Positions 24,756 through 33,269 of a stretch of DNA of 64,000 bases are shown here, in pieces (the stretch's first letter is position 1; every line of letters starts with the position of its first letter). Under the pieces are notes generated by a model that was not told the origin of the DNA, did not search any database, and saw only the letters and a list, made by a program, of their open reading frames with translations. The position numbers were made by a program, and so were the translations under genes. Source of the DNA: CATOSD01 sp034422735 (GTDB taxonomy: Bacteria > Chloroflexota > Dehalococcoidia > Lucifugimonadales > CATOSD01); NCBI GenBank assembly GCA_034422735.1, contig DAOUJL010000051.1:1-64000 (forward strand). The letters are read 5' to 3'.

Positions 24756-26456
24756 CTATCGCTTGATCCAGGCGTCGTTGACTTTCCAGTCCATAGAGTT
24801 GCGGTGGGCGATAAAGCCCCGCACGCGGCCATTCACCAGCGTATTGGAGTTGGGGTTGATCAGCGGAATCACCATGGCCTCGTCACGGAAGTACTCTTGC
24901 ACCTCGTGGTTTGCCACGGCTCTGGCGTCGCCCAAATTGTGGCGCGCCGCGTCCAGAAGCTCCGCGAACTTCTCGTCCGAAATGCGATCCAGGTTGGAAC
25001 TCTGGGTCGGGTGCCAGAAGAACGACAGAATGTCCGCTGTCAGCGTCGCGTACCCGGAGTGACGCAGATCGAAGTCTCCTTCTTTGCGCCTCGCGTTGTG
25101 CGTTGCCGATTCCAAGGTCTCCAGCTTGATTGTGATACCGAGCTCTTCCAGCTGTGCCTGCAGCAGACTTCCCATTCGCACGTTCCGTTCGGACCCTGTC
25201 TGGATGAAGTTGAACTCCAGTGGCGTACCGTCCTTGGCCAGCTTGCCGTCGCTGCCCTTCACCCAGCCGGCTTGGCCCAGCAGGTCCAACGCGCGGTCAG
25301 GGTTGTAGGCGTTCATAGCGGCAGACTCGTCTTCGAAGGCTTGGTCGTAGAATGGCAGAGCGCGGACCACTTGGCCGTACTGCGGGAAGCCCTCACCCTG
25401 CTCCATGACCTGGATGATCCTGTCGCGGTCAACGGCCACCATCAGCGCCTGTCGCACCTTCACGTCGTCCAGAGGCGCCGCCTCGTGGTTCATGGACAGC
25501 GCGCTCAGACGCCCCGACCGCCGGGTGTGAAACTCGAACCGGTCGTCGTTGCGGAGGTCCGCCGCGAACTGGTTGGGCACATAAACGACGTCGATTTCCT
25601 CGGCCTGCACAGCCGCGTTGAGGACGGCTTCTTCCTCAATGAACTTGATGAAGATGCCGTCGACGTATGGGGCGCCGGGGTTCTCGTAGAAGGCGGGAGC
25701 CCAGTTGTAGTCGGCGTTTCGGGAGAGGGAGGCGTTGTCGCCGCGCACCCACTCGTCGAACTTGAAGGCGCCAGTGCCGATAGGCTGCGTACCGTAGTCC
25801 TCTTCTCCCACGACCGCGCGATGGTGTTCTGCGGTCACGATGAACCATGCGGGCCAGGAAATGTGATCCAGCATTGGGCCGTAAATCTTAGGAGACTTAA
25901 TGACGAATGTAATCTCGTCCTGGGCGAAGATGTCAGCTTCCGGCGGCAGGTAGATCTTGGGCACCCAGCCAACGTCGGCGCCGTGCCTGTACGACGCTGC
26001 CATGGCCTCCGCATCGAAAGGAGTGCCGTCGTGGAAGGTTATGCCTTCCTTCAGATTGAACGTCCAGGTGAGCAAGTCCTCTGAGACGTCCCATGAGTTC
26101 GCCAATCCCCCGGGAAGGAAGTCGTATGTTTCGGGGTGGCGGGAAACGAGAACATCGCCGTACATGCCGGCGATGTTTCCGGCGACGACCGACCATGTCG
26201 CCTGCGGATCGAAGCTGTTAGGCTCGGGAATGCCGAACCTGAGAGTGCCGCCTGTCTGCGGCGCGTCGGTAGGCGGCGCTGACGTCTGTGGTGGGGCCGC
26301 GGTCGGCTGCGCCTGTGACGTCACCGGCGCCGAAGTGGCGGCCGCCGTCGGATCGGGATCCTCTTCCTCGGCACTGGAGCACGCGGCCAGAACCAGAAGC
26401 GATGCCAGCAGCCACAGGCACGCGAACCCGCTTGCCCCTGCAATCTTCAAACTCAT
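24756..26456 (-). CDS. ABC transporter substrate-binding lipoprotein, family 5 (peptide/nickel type)
   Basis: 566 residues. Lipoprotein signal peptide with lipobox LAAC, Cys26 being the lipidated residue. A Ser/Thr/Pro/Ala-rich stalk (about 30-70) follows, then the SBP_bac_5 domain opening GGTLRFGIPEPNSFDPQ and containing LTWTFNLKEGITFHDGTPFDAEA. Captures peptides or similar solutes outside the membrane and passes them to the two downstream permeases. First gene of the group, with its own promoter at 26599-26627 and AGGAGG-like bases ahead of the ATG. Substrate not determinable. Confidence 0.92.
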   Translation of the reverse strand: MSLKIAGASGFACLWLLASLLVLAACSSAEEEDPDPTAAATSAPVTSQAQPTAAPPQTSAPPTDAPQTGGTLRFGIPEPNSFDPQATWSVVAGNIAGMYGDVLVSRHPETYDFLPGGLANSWDVSEDLLTWTFNLKEGITFHDGTPFDAEAMAASYRHGADVGWVPKIYLPPEADIFAQDEITFVIKSPKIYGPMLDHISWPAWFIVTAEHHRAVVGEEDYGTQPIGTGAFKFDEWVRGDNASLSRNADYNWAPAFYENPGAPYVDGIFIKFIEEEAVLNAAVQAEEIDVVYVPNQFAADLRNDDRFEFHTRRSGRLSALSMNHEAAPLDDVKVRQALMVAVDRDRIIQVMEQGEGFPQYGQVVRALPFYDQAFEDESAAMNAYNPDRALDLLGQAGWVKGSDGKLAKDGTPLEFNFIQTGSERNVRMGSLLQAQLEELGITIKLETLESATHNARRKEGDFDLRHSGYATLTADILSFFWHPTQSSNLDRISDEKFAELLDAARHNLGDARAVANHEVQEYFRDEAMVIPLINPNSNTLVNGRVRGFIAHRNSMDWKVNDAWIKR

Positions 26457-26598
26457 GGGAACCTCCTCGAAAACCCCAGTCGCAGCGCACCCTCGATGAA
26501 ACAGAGAATTACCCGCCAGCCTACTTCAAGCGGTAGTGCTCGTTCGTTGAAAGGAAGGGGGCCGGCAACGCGCCAGAGAACTACCCACCGCCGCGCGA

Positions 26599-26627
26599 AT
26601 GATACTGTCAGTGCAACACACTGTCAA
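26599..26627 (-). promoter_or_regulatory. Sigma70-type promoter of the peptide-type ABC operon
   Basis: On the minus strand TTGACA (26627-26622), 17 nt, TATCAT (26604-26599), start near 26592, about 136 nt before the ATG. The spacer carries a CACTGACAG / CTGTCAGTG-type partial symmetry. The gap 26457-26813 otherwise contains only this and the weaker divergent promoter candidate; no gene is seen. Confidence 0.62.
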
Positions 26628-26747
26628 CAACGCGGGCAAGTCTTCATAGGGTTCGCACAGTGCCCAAGAGGTAGGCGGTGTTGCGCCGCTTTCTCAGTGC
26701 GGCAGGTCGTGGCTGTCGGAAAGTCTCAGTTTTTGGTCGCTCGCTTG

Positions 26748-26778
26748 TTTGACATGTAGGTTTGTGCTTCATTAACAT
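26748..26778 (+). promoter_or_regulatory. Weak promoter candidate for the GreA-like gene
   Basis: TTGACA (26748-26753) is perfect, but the nearest -10-like box, TAACAT (26773-26778), is 19 nt away. It lies 36 nt ahead of the ATG. Confidence 0.3.
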
Positions 26779-26813
26779 GAGATTAACGGACTTAGGGTGA
26801 AGGAGGCTGAAGC

Positions 26814-27680
26814 ATGGAATCCAACGAGTCCATAACTATCCTTCAGGCTGCGGGAAAGTACGCCGAGCACCTGACTATGCGCAAGGCAAAGCGGGCAAGC
26901 GCGAAGTCGCGCAGCGTCAGGGAGGAGGCCGACGCCCACTCCACGTCCGGCAGCAATACCGAGCTGGACAAGTTCATACGTTGGTGCAAGCCCGATACCC
27001 TCTTCTCGAAGTTGAAGCCTGCGCTCATTGGCGAATATGCGGAGAGGATGGTCGGGAGCGGCACGACGCCACAGGCCGCTGACCGCATCCAGATAGTGCG
27101 CGACTTTCTGACCTACTCTCACAAGAGCGGGTTCACCGACCAGAAGCTGGCGCAGCATCTCCGGATACGCCGGCCCCGCAACAGCGCCGTCAAGACCGGG
27201 GGTGTAGACAAGCAGGCGCCCAATGAGCTGACCCAGGAGGGGCACGACAATCTCGTGGAAGAGCTGGAGAAGCTGAAGGAAGAGCGGACCAAGACGGCCG
27301 GCCAGATCCAGCGCGCCGCCGCGGACAAGGACGTCCGCGAAAACGCTCCCCTGGAGGCCGCAAGGGAGCAGATGGGCTTGATCGACTCCCGCATTCGCTC
27401 CATAGAGTCGACCCTCGAGTCCTCGGTCATCATATCGGCCAGAACCGGGAACGTAACCACGATCCGGCTGGGGATGCGCGTCCAGGTGCGGGAGTCGAGG
27501 ACCAAGCGGGAGCAGACTTACACGCTGGTCAGCCGCAGCGAGGCCAACTCGCTGGAGCAGAGAATCTCCGACGTGTCGCCGCTCGGCATGGCGCTGATCG
27601 GCAAGCGGAAGGGTGACACGGTGAAGGTTGAGACACCCCGCGGCCAGTCTCAATACTCGATTCTGGACATCAGGGCCTAG
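26814..27680 (+). CDS. GreA/GreB-type transcript cleavage factor with an integrase-like SAM (core-binding) N-terminal domain
   Basis: 288 residues, against about 158 for GreA. The C-terminal part (about 135-288) is GreA-like: a coiled coil with KDVRENAPLEAAREQMGLIDSRI, keeping the tip acids Asp173 and Glu176 that position the catalytic Mg2+ in RNA polymerase, then a FKBP-like domain ending KGDTVKVETPRGQSQYSILDI. The first 120 residues resemble the core-binding domain of tyrosine recombinases (TELDKFIRWC, GEYAERMVGSGTTPQAADRIQIVRDFLTYSHKSG), without a recombinase catalytic domain. A GGAGG-like site precedes the ATG. Cleavage activity is predicted from the acids; the N-terminal domain may bind DNA or polymerase. 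Whether it is the sole Gre factor is unknown. Confidence 0.8.
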   Translation: MESNESITILQAAGKYAEHLTMRKAKRASAKSRSVREEADAHSTSGSNTELDKFIRWCKPDTLFSKLKPALIGEYAERMVGSGTTPQAADRIQIVRDFLTYSHKSGFTDQKLAQHLRIRRPRNSAVKTGGVDKQAPNELTQEGHDNLVEELEKLKEERTKTAGQIQRAAADKDVRENAPLEAAREQMGLIDSRIRSIESTLESSVIISARTGNVTTIRLGMRVQVRESRTKREQTYTLVSRSEANSLEQRISDVSPLGMALIGKRKGDTVKVETPRGQSQYSILDIRA

Positions 27681-27746
27681 CCCCAGCTCGGCCGTCCAAA
27701 TCTCCACTTACTCCGGCGCAAACAACCCGTAGGAGGTCGAGCGCCC

Positions 27747-28667
27747 ATGCGCGTCCTTTACGAGAAGAAAGGTCCCGTCGCGTACATCACACTGAACAAT
27801 CCGGAGAAAGCGAACATCCTCGACCGTCCCACGGCCGACGAGCTGAGCGAGGTGTGGAAAGAGACGTGGGAGGACATGGACGTGCGGGTGGCGATACTGA
27901 CAGCCGTCGGGCAGCGCCACTTCTGCGCCGGACACAACCTGGCAGTGAGACCGGACATCACGGAGGAGGAGCGTGAGCGCGCGCGCACGGAGGCCATCTT
28001 CTGGCCGCTGGCGGGCAGCGTGAACGGAGCGGCCAGGTTTGGGGCCGACGGGCGACTGGGCGACCACTACCCCCAGATATGGAAGCCGGTGATAGGTGCG
28101 ATCAACGGCTGGGCCGCCGGAGCGGGATTCTACCTGATGTTGACGTCTACGGACATCCGCATCGCCTGTGAGGAGCACGCGCGGTTCAAGTACGCTTTGC
28201 TCAGCCAGGGCTGGGTGGGCAACGGACCTGGCGCGACTTACCTGCCCCGCCAGGTGTCATACGTCAATGCGATGCGCATCCTGCTCACCGACGAGCCATT
28301 CGACGCGAAAGAGGCCCTGCGCATCAACCTCATCAACGAGGTCGCGCCGCACGACAGCCTGATGTCGCGTGCCGAGGAGGTGGCGGACTCTATCGCGAAG
28401 ATGCCGCCGCTGGCGGTTCGTATGATGAAGGAGTTCGTGATCCGGTTCAAGGACATCCCTGTTACGGAGGCCTGGCGCGTCCAGACCCTGATGAACACGC
28501 TCGTCACGCAGATGAGCTCCGACGGAGACGAGGGCCGCCAGGCGTTCTTCGAGAAGCGGCCCCCGAAGTTCCGCGGCACGCTTCGAAGACCCGGCGAACC
28601 CTACGCCGAAGTCGCTCCTGAAGAGAGGGAGCGCCGGGAAGAGGTACGCCGGGAGCTTTTCAGCTAG
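27747..28667 (+). CDS. Enoyl-CoA hydratase/isomerase family protein lacking the catalytic glutamates
   Basis: 306 residues of the crotonase fold: VAYITLNNPEKANIL, FCAGHNLAV (oxyanion region), KPVIGAINGWAAGAGFYLML. Where hydratases carry two catalytic Glu, this protein has Tyr129 (codon 28131) and Leu151 (codon 28197), so water addition is unlikely. The family also contains hydrolases, dehalogenases, isomerases and decarboxylases that use other residues. The long C-terminal extension is rich in Arg and Glu. A GGAGG lies ahead of the ATG; the gene stands between the GreA-like and aminotransferase genes. Substrate unknown. Confidence 0.82.
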   Translation: MRVLYEKKGPVAYITLNNPEKANILDRPTADELSEVWKETWEDMDVRVAILTAVGQRHFCAGHNLAVRPDITEEERERARTEAIFWPLAGSVNGAARFGADGRLGDHYPQIWKPVIGAINGWAAGAGFYLMLTSTDIRIACEEHARFKYALLSQGWVGNGPGATYLPRQVSYVNAMRILLTDEPFDAKEALRINLINEVAPHDSLMSRAEEVADSIAKMPPLAVRMMKEFVIRFKDIPVTEAWRVQTLMNTLVTQMSSDGDEGRQAFFEKRPPKFRGTLRRPGEPYAEVAPEERERREEVRRELFS

Positions 28668-28722
28668 TTCCGCGCGGCTTCAGAGGCGTGCTCACGGCTG
28701 GCTACGCAAGGCGAAAGCGCTT

Positions 28723-29592
28723 ATGCAGATGACGATGTACCTGAATGGGCGGTTCGTTCCTCAGGACGAGGGTCTGCGCGAAATGCAGCAGATGGGCCAG
28801 TCCATCGGCGGCTACTACGACACCGAGCGCACCTTCGACGGCGAGCCGTTCCGGCTGCGGGTCCACCTGGAGCGACTGTACAACGGGCTGAACTACTCCG
28901 GAATCGACGCCGGCGTCACTATCGACGAGATGGAGGCGCTCACGCTACAGGTGCTGGAGGCCAACCGGCCGCTTCCCCCGGGAAGTGAGCTGACGATAAC
29001 TCAGCTTGTCGCGCTGACCGAGCCTGCAGCTCCCGATGATCCCCCTGAAGTAACCCTAGCCATCTACTGCCAGCCGCTCGACGTCAGCGCGTTCGCGAGC
29101 AGCTACATCCGGGGGGTCAGAGTCGTGACGCCGGTCACCTACGGCGCGCCGAACGCCCCGGGGTCGGACGCAAAGGCCGGGAGTCCCAGGCAGCTTTTGC
29201 TCATGACCGGGCCAGACGGTCGCATCACGGAATGCCAAGGGGCCAATTTCATGTTCGTTCGGGACGGGCGAGTGAAGCTGCCAAATCGCCGAAACGTGTT
29301 GCCTGGCGTGAGTATGCGCACGGCCCTTGAACTGTGCGAGGCGCTCGATATCAAGGTCGACGAGGCGGAGTACTCGATAGGCGACGTCTACCACGCCAGC
29401 GAAGCGTTCGTGTCCAGCACGCGGTTCTGTCTACTTCCGGTGGCGACAGTCAACGGCTACCGGCTGGGAGATGAGACGCCTGGACCCGTTACCATCAGAC
29501 TGCTGGCCGCCTGGCGGAACCTAGTGGGCGTGAATTTCATCAGGCAGGCGATCGAGCAGATGCCGAGAGAAGCCGACCCAGACGGTGTTTGA
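28723..29592 (+). CDS. Class IV (branched-chain/D-amino-acid/ADC lyase type) PLP aminotransferase
   Basis: 289 residues. Fold-type IV PLP enzyme. The Schiff-base lysine is Lys151 (codon 29173-29175) in SDAKAGSPRQLLLM; then GRITECQGANFMFV and LPGVSMRTALEL, the phosphate-binding regions of the family. N-terminus MYLNGRFVPQDEG fits aminodeoxychorismate lyase or D-amino-acid transaminase as well as IlvE. No clear ribosome-binding site precedes ATG 28723. The stop codon overlaps the -35 box of the pyrG promoter. Exact substrate not assigned. Confidence 0.85.
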   Translation: MQMTMYLNGRFVPQDEGLREMQQMGQSIGGYYDTERTFDGEPFRLRVHLERLYNGLNYSGIDAGVTIDEMEALTLQVLEANRPLPPGSELTITQLVALTEPAAPDDPPEVTLAIYCQPLDVSAFASSYIRGVRVVTPVTYGAPNAPGSDAKAGSPRQLLLMTGPDGRITECQGANFMFVRDGRVKLPNRRNVLPGVSMRTALELCEALDIKVDEAEYSIGDVYHASEAFVSSTRFCLLPVATVNGYRLGDETPGPVTIRLLAAWRNLVGVNFIRQAIEQMPREADPDGV

Positions 29593-29618
29593 CAAGCACG
29601 CGTCTACGCGCCTATACT
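29589..29618 (+). promoter_or_regulatory. Sigma70-type promoter of pyrG
   Basis: TTGACA (29589-29594), 18 nt, TATACT (29613-29618), start near 29625. The leader to the TTG start is about 190 nt and contains GC-rich inverted segments (CGCCGCGCGGCG near 29781); no known attenuator is recognised. Confidence 0.6.
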
Positions 29619-29813
29619 TTGCCGAGCGCGGTTACGCCCGACCAAGGGCAACGTTCCGAACGCTTCCAGACTGAGACACGGCGCTTGGTTTTCGGGTACC
29701 GCTGAGCGGTAAACGCGCCTTTCCATCCTCTCGAAATGCCGTCCCCTAGCAGGTACACTTGCCGCGCGCCGTATTGAGACGCGCCGCGCGGCGTGGGATA
29801 GGAGAGCCAACCC

Positions 29814-31511
29814 TTGGCCGTCCGCGATGAGCCAACCAAGTTCGTGTTCGTGACCGGCGGAGTCGTGAGCTCGGTCGGCAAGGGCGTAACCGTCGGCTCG
29901 ATTGGCCGCATCCTCAAGAGCATGGGAATCACCGTGTCCCTTCTCAAGCTCGACCCGTATCTGAACGTAGACCCCGGCACGATGTCCCCTTACCAACATG
30001 GGGAGGTCTTCGTCACCAACGACGGCAGCGAGACGGACCTGGACCTGGGCCACTACGAACGCTTCATAGACGCCCACCTTACTAGATCGTCGAACGTGAC
30101 CGCCGGACAGGTGTACAGTGACGTCATCTCGCGCGAGCGCAGGGGCGAGTTCCTGGGCGGCACGATTCAGACCGTGCCGCACGTAACCGACGCGATCAAG
30201 CAACGCATCCTGGCCCTGGCCGACGAAAGCAAGGCGCGCGTGATTGTCGTGGAGGTCGGGGGAACCGTCGGCGACATCGAGGGTCTGCCATTTCTCGAGG
30301 CCATACGCCAGATGCGCAACGAGGTCGGCCGGGACAACGTGCTGTACATGCACGTGACCTTCCTGCCCTTCATAACTTCGACTGGCGAACTGAAGACGAA
30401 GCCGACGCAGCACAGCGTCAGAGAGCTGCGCAGCATCGGCATACATCCCGACGCAATCGTGTGCCGCAGCGACCAGGAGGTCACCGACGAAATCCGCAGC
30501 AAGATAAGCATCCACTGCGACGTTCCTCGCGAGGCCGTGCTCACACTTCCGACCGTTTCTACGATATACGAGGTGCCGCTTATACTGGACGAGCAGGGCC
30601 TGGGCAAGTTCATCGTGGAAACGCTGGACCTGCGCGCGGAACAGCGGAACCTGGTCGATTGGCAGGAGATGGTGGGCGCCATCAAGCGGCCAAAGGACGT
30701 ACTCCCAATAGCCGTGGTGGGTAAGTACGTCGACCTGCACGACGCTTACATCTCGGTCAAGGAGGCGCTTACGCACGCGGGGCTGACCCACGAACGGGAC
30801 GTCGAGGTGCGTTGGGTGCACTCGGAGGACATAGAGAGATTCGGCCCGGAACATTATCTCGACTCGGTGCAAGGCATCGTGGTGCCCGGCGGGTTCGGCC
30901 CTCGCGGGATAGAAGGGATGATAGAAACGGCCCACTACGCGAGGAAGCGCAACGTGCCGTACCTGGGTCTGTGCCTGGGTCTGCAGGTGATGGTGATTGA
31001 GGCCGCACGGCGGATGCTTGGCAAAGCGAGGGCCAACTCTACCGAGTTCGACCCTGAAACGCCCGACCCCGTAATCGACTACATGCCCGATCAGAGAAAC
31101 ATCGTCGAAATGGGCGGCACCATGAGGCTCGGCATGTACCGGTGCAGCGTCGAGCGGCTTCCGAACGGCGAGAGCAGCGTGGCGTCCAACGCGTACGGCG
31201 AGAAAATGGTGGAGGAACGCCACCGACACAGGTTGGAGTTCAACAATCGTTACCGGGAGGACTTGCAGTCTGTCGGCCTAATGCCAACCGGACTTTCGCC
31301 GGACGGGAGCCTTGTCGAGATACTGGAGATGGTGGACTCGAGGTTCATGGTTGGGGTGCAGTTCCATCCCGAGTTCTTGTCGAGGCCGAACAGACCTCAC
31401 CCGCTTTTCGAGGAATTCGTCGCCGCAGCCACGAAGACGATAAGGGAAGGCAGCCAGCGCACGCTGCCACTGGATGACGTTGATCCGGTCGCCTCTTTCC
31501 AAAAGGTGTAG
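29814..31511 (+). CDS. pyrG: CTP synthase
   Basis: 565 residues. Makes CTP from UTP, ATP and glutamine. N-terminal synthetase domain opens KFVFVTGGVVSSVGKG, with LDPYLNVDPGTMSPYQHGEVFVTNDG. C-terminal glutamine amidotransferase has nucleophile Cys387 in LGLCLGLQ and the His/Glu pair in QFHPEFLSRP. The TTG at 29814 is chosen because GGAGAG lies 7 nt upstream and the family start follows directly. Slightly longer than the usual 535-550 owing to a C-terminal tail. Followed by the rho leader. Confidence 0.97.
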   Translation: MAVRDEPTKFVFVTGGVVSSVGKGVTVGSIGRILKSMGITVSLLKLDPYLNVDPGTMSPYQHGEVFVTNDGSETDLDLGHYERFIDAHLTRSSNVTAGQVYSDVISRERRGEFLGGTIQTVPHVTDAIKQRILALADESKARVIVVEVGGTVGDIEGLPFLEAIRQMRNEVGRDNVLYMHVTFLPFITSTGELKTKPTQHSVRELRSIGIHPDAIVCRSDQEVTDEIRSKISIHCDVPREAVLTLPTVSTIYEVPLILDEQGLGKFIVETLDLRAEQRNLVDWQEMVGAIKRPKDVLPIAVVGKYVDLHDAYISVKEALTHAGLTHERDVEVRWVHSEDIERFGPEHYLDSVQGIVVPGGFGPRGIEGMIETAHYARKRNVPYLGLCLGLQVMVIEAARRMLGKARANSTEFDPETPDPVIDYMPDQRNIVEMGGTMRLGMYRCSVERLPNGESSVASNAYGEKMVEERHRHRLEFNNRYREDLQSVGLMPTGLSPDGSLVEILEMVDSRFMVGVQFHPEFLSRPNRPHPLFEEFVAAATKTIREGSQRTLPLDDVDPVASFQKV

Positions 31512-31537
31512 ACTGAGGAAGTCTCATGTGCTAGTAT
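31509..31537 (+). promoter_or_regulatory. Possible promoter ahead of rho
   Basis: TAGACT (31509-31514), 17 nt, TAGTAT (31532-31537), overlapping a small hairpin AGACT-GAGGA-AGTCT at the pyrG stop codon. If used, rho would have a leader of about 410 nt. Confidence 0.3.
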
Positions 31538-31955
31538 GTCAACAGATACCCCAATCGCCGAGTTAAAGCCACGCCCGCGGTCGGACGACATTGCCACCAA
31601 GGGCTGGTTGGCAACAGGTCAACGGTTGGCCTGCTACTTTCCCACCACTCCCGGTCTCACGATCATTGGCGCAGTCTAGCTGTGATTTGCCAGGCTCCTG
31701 CGGTCATTGGCCCAAGACGGTGTGGTGCACATTGAAAAAGCGACAGATTGTCCGTACCTGCCCTAGCCGCGTCCCGCTGATACAGAGCCCGCGACTGCCG
31801 CTGCCCAAGAACTACGCAGGTGTAGCCGTTGAGGCCAGCGGCGCGGCCAGTTTTGAAAACCCCGAACTACTCATTGCAATCCCCCCGCCTCACATGGGGC
31901 GAAGATTAGGCGTCACACGAGATGCGCCGATTGGCGCGGAATCCTGGAGAGGAAC
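31512..31955. other. Non-coding stretch ahead of rho
   Basis: 444 nt without a convincing gene. The open frame at 31591-31965 has no domain, no ribosome-binding site and overlaps the rho start. Long untranslated leaders that mediate autoregulation are known for rho in other bacteria, so this may be such a leader. I see no strong terminator within it. Confidence 0.5.
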
Positions 31956-33269
31956 ATGGACCTGATTGAACTGCAGCGTAAGAACAACGACCAGTTGCTC
32001 GAGACTGGCGTCGAAATGGGGGTCATAAACGAAGGCTCGAATCCCAAACGCCACGACATGCTGAATCGCATACTCCATGCGGTGGCGGAGAAGAACGAAC
32101 AGATTACCGCCAGCGGCATTCTGTCGGTGGTCAACGACGGGTACGGGTTCCTGCGCCAGAACGGCAGCCAGCAGGGTTCAGGCGACGTGTACGTCTCCCA
32201 GTCGCAGATCAGGCGCTTCGGGCTTCGCACCGGCGACAAGGTGGCCGGCCAGGTGCGCCCGCCAAAGGACGGCGAGCGCTACTTCGGTTTGCTGCGAGTG
32301 AGGAGCGTGAACGGCGCCCAGCCCGACTCGGCGGGGAACCGACCGCCGTTCGAGAGCCTTACCCCTGTCTTTCCCACTGAGCAGATCATCCTGGAGACCA
32401 GGCCCAACTACCTCGCCCCTAGGCTCATGGATATGTTCGCCCCTATCGGACGCGGCCAACGCGGGTTGATCGTGTCGCCACCCAAGGCAGGCAAGACCAC
32501 CCTGCTGAAGGACATCGCCAACGGAATCGCCATCAACTGCCCGGACATCGAGATAATGGTGGCGCTGATCGGCGAGCGTCCGGAAGAAGTAACGGACATG
32601 CGGCGCTCCATCAGCGGCGAGGTGTACAGCTCGACGTTCGACGAGCCGGTGGAAGACCACTGCAGGGTCGCGGAACTGGTGCTCGAACGGTCGAAACGCC
32701 TGGTGGAGAGCGGCAGCGACGTGGTGATTCTGCTCGACAGCATCACCCGCCTTACGAGGGCGTACAACCTGGCCGTGCCGTCCAGCGGGCGCACGCTGTC
32801 GGGCGGCATGGACCCGGTCGCGCTCTACCCGCCGAAGCGATTCTTCGGAGCGGCCCGAAACACCGAAGAGGGGGGCAGTCTCACGATCATGGCCGCCTGC
32901 CTGGTTGACACGGGCAGCCGTATGGACGACGTGATCTACGAGGAGTTCAAGGGCACCGGCAACATGGAAGTGCACCTGGACCGGCGGCTGGCTGAGCGGC
33001 GAGTCTTCCCGGCGATGGACATTCACCGCAGCGGCACGCGCCGTGAGGAGCTCCTGCTGGACGAGGATACGCTACGGCAGGTGTGGCTGTTCCGCCGCTT
33101 TATCAGCACGAGAATCTCGGCCGACAACGCCACCCCCTGGGAGGTCAACGAAGAGGTGTTGCAGCGACTGAGGAAGAGCAGGAACAACGCCGAGTACCTG
33201 CAACTGCTGGAGGAACAGTACAAGATGGCCCAGATGAGCCGTCAGCCGGCTACTGCTGGGAGGCGTTAA
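31956..33269 (+). CDS. rho: Transcription termination factor Rho
   Basis: 437 residues. Hexameric RNA-dependent ATPase that ends transcripts. N-terminal helical segment, then the cold-shock-like primary RNA-binding domain (about 52-115, GILSVVNDGYGFLR and GDVYVSQSQIRRFGLRTGD). Walker A SPPKAGKTT (174-182), Walker B ending in Asp261 (VVILLDSITRL), and the secondary-site segment DPVALYPPKRFFGAARN. GAGAGGA precedes the ATG. The stop region overlaps by 20 nt the end of the convergent membrane-protein gene. Rho-dependent termination fits the scarcity of T-tract terminators in this window. Confidence 0.97.
   Translation: MDLIELQRKNNDQLLETGVEMGVINEGSNPKRHDMLNRILHAVAEKNEQITASGILSVVNDGYGFLRQNGSQQGSGDVYVSQSQIRRFGLRTGDKVAGQVRPPKDGERYFGLLRVRSVNGAQPDSAGNRPPFESLTPVFPTEQIILETRPNYLAPRLMDMFAPIGRGQRGLIVSPPKAGKTTLLKDIANGIAINCPDIEIMVALIGERPEEVTDMRRSISGEVYSSTFDEPVEDHCRVAELVLERSKRLVESGSDVVILLDSITRLTRAYNLAVPSSGRTLSGGMDPVALYPPKRFFGAARNTEEGGSLTIMAACLVDTGSRMDDVIYEEFKGTGNMEVHLDRRLAERRVFPAMDIHRSGTRREELLLDEDTLRQVWLFRRFISTRISADNATPWEVNEEVLQRLRKSRNNAEYLQLLEEQYKMAQMSRQPATAGRR

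Noticed and set aside
26814..27190. N-terminal part of the GreA-like gene as evidence of an integrated element
   Set aside because: Only a core-binding-like domain is present, with no catalytic recombinase residues, attachment sites or phage genes around it.
31591..31965. 124-codon open frame ahead of rho
   Set aside because: No family likeness or ribosome-binding site and it overlaps the rho start codon.
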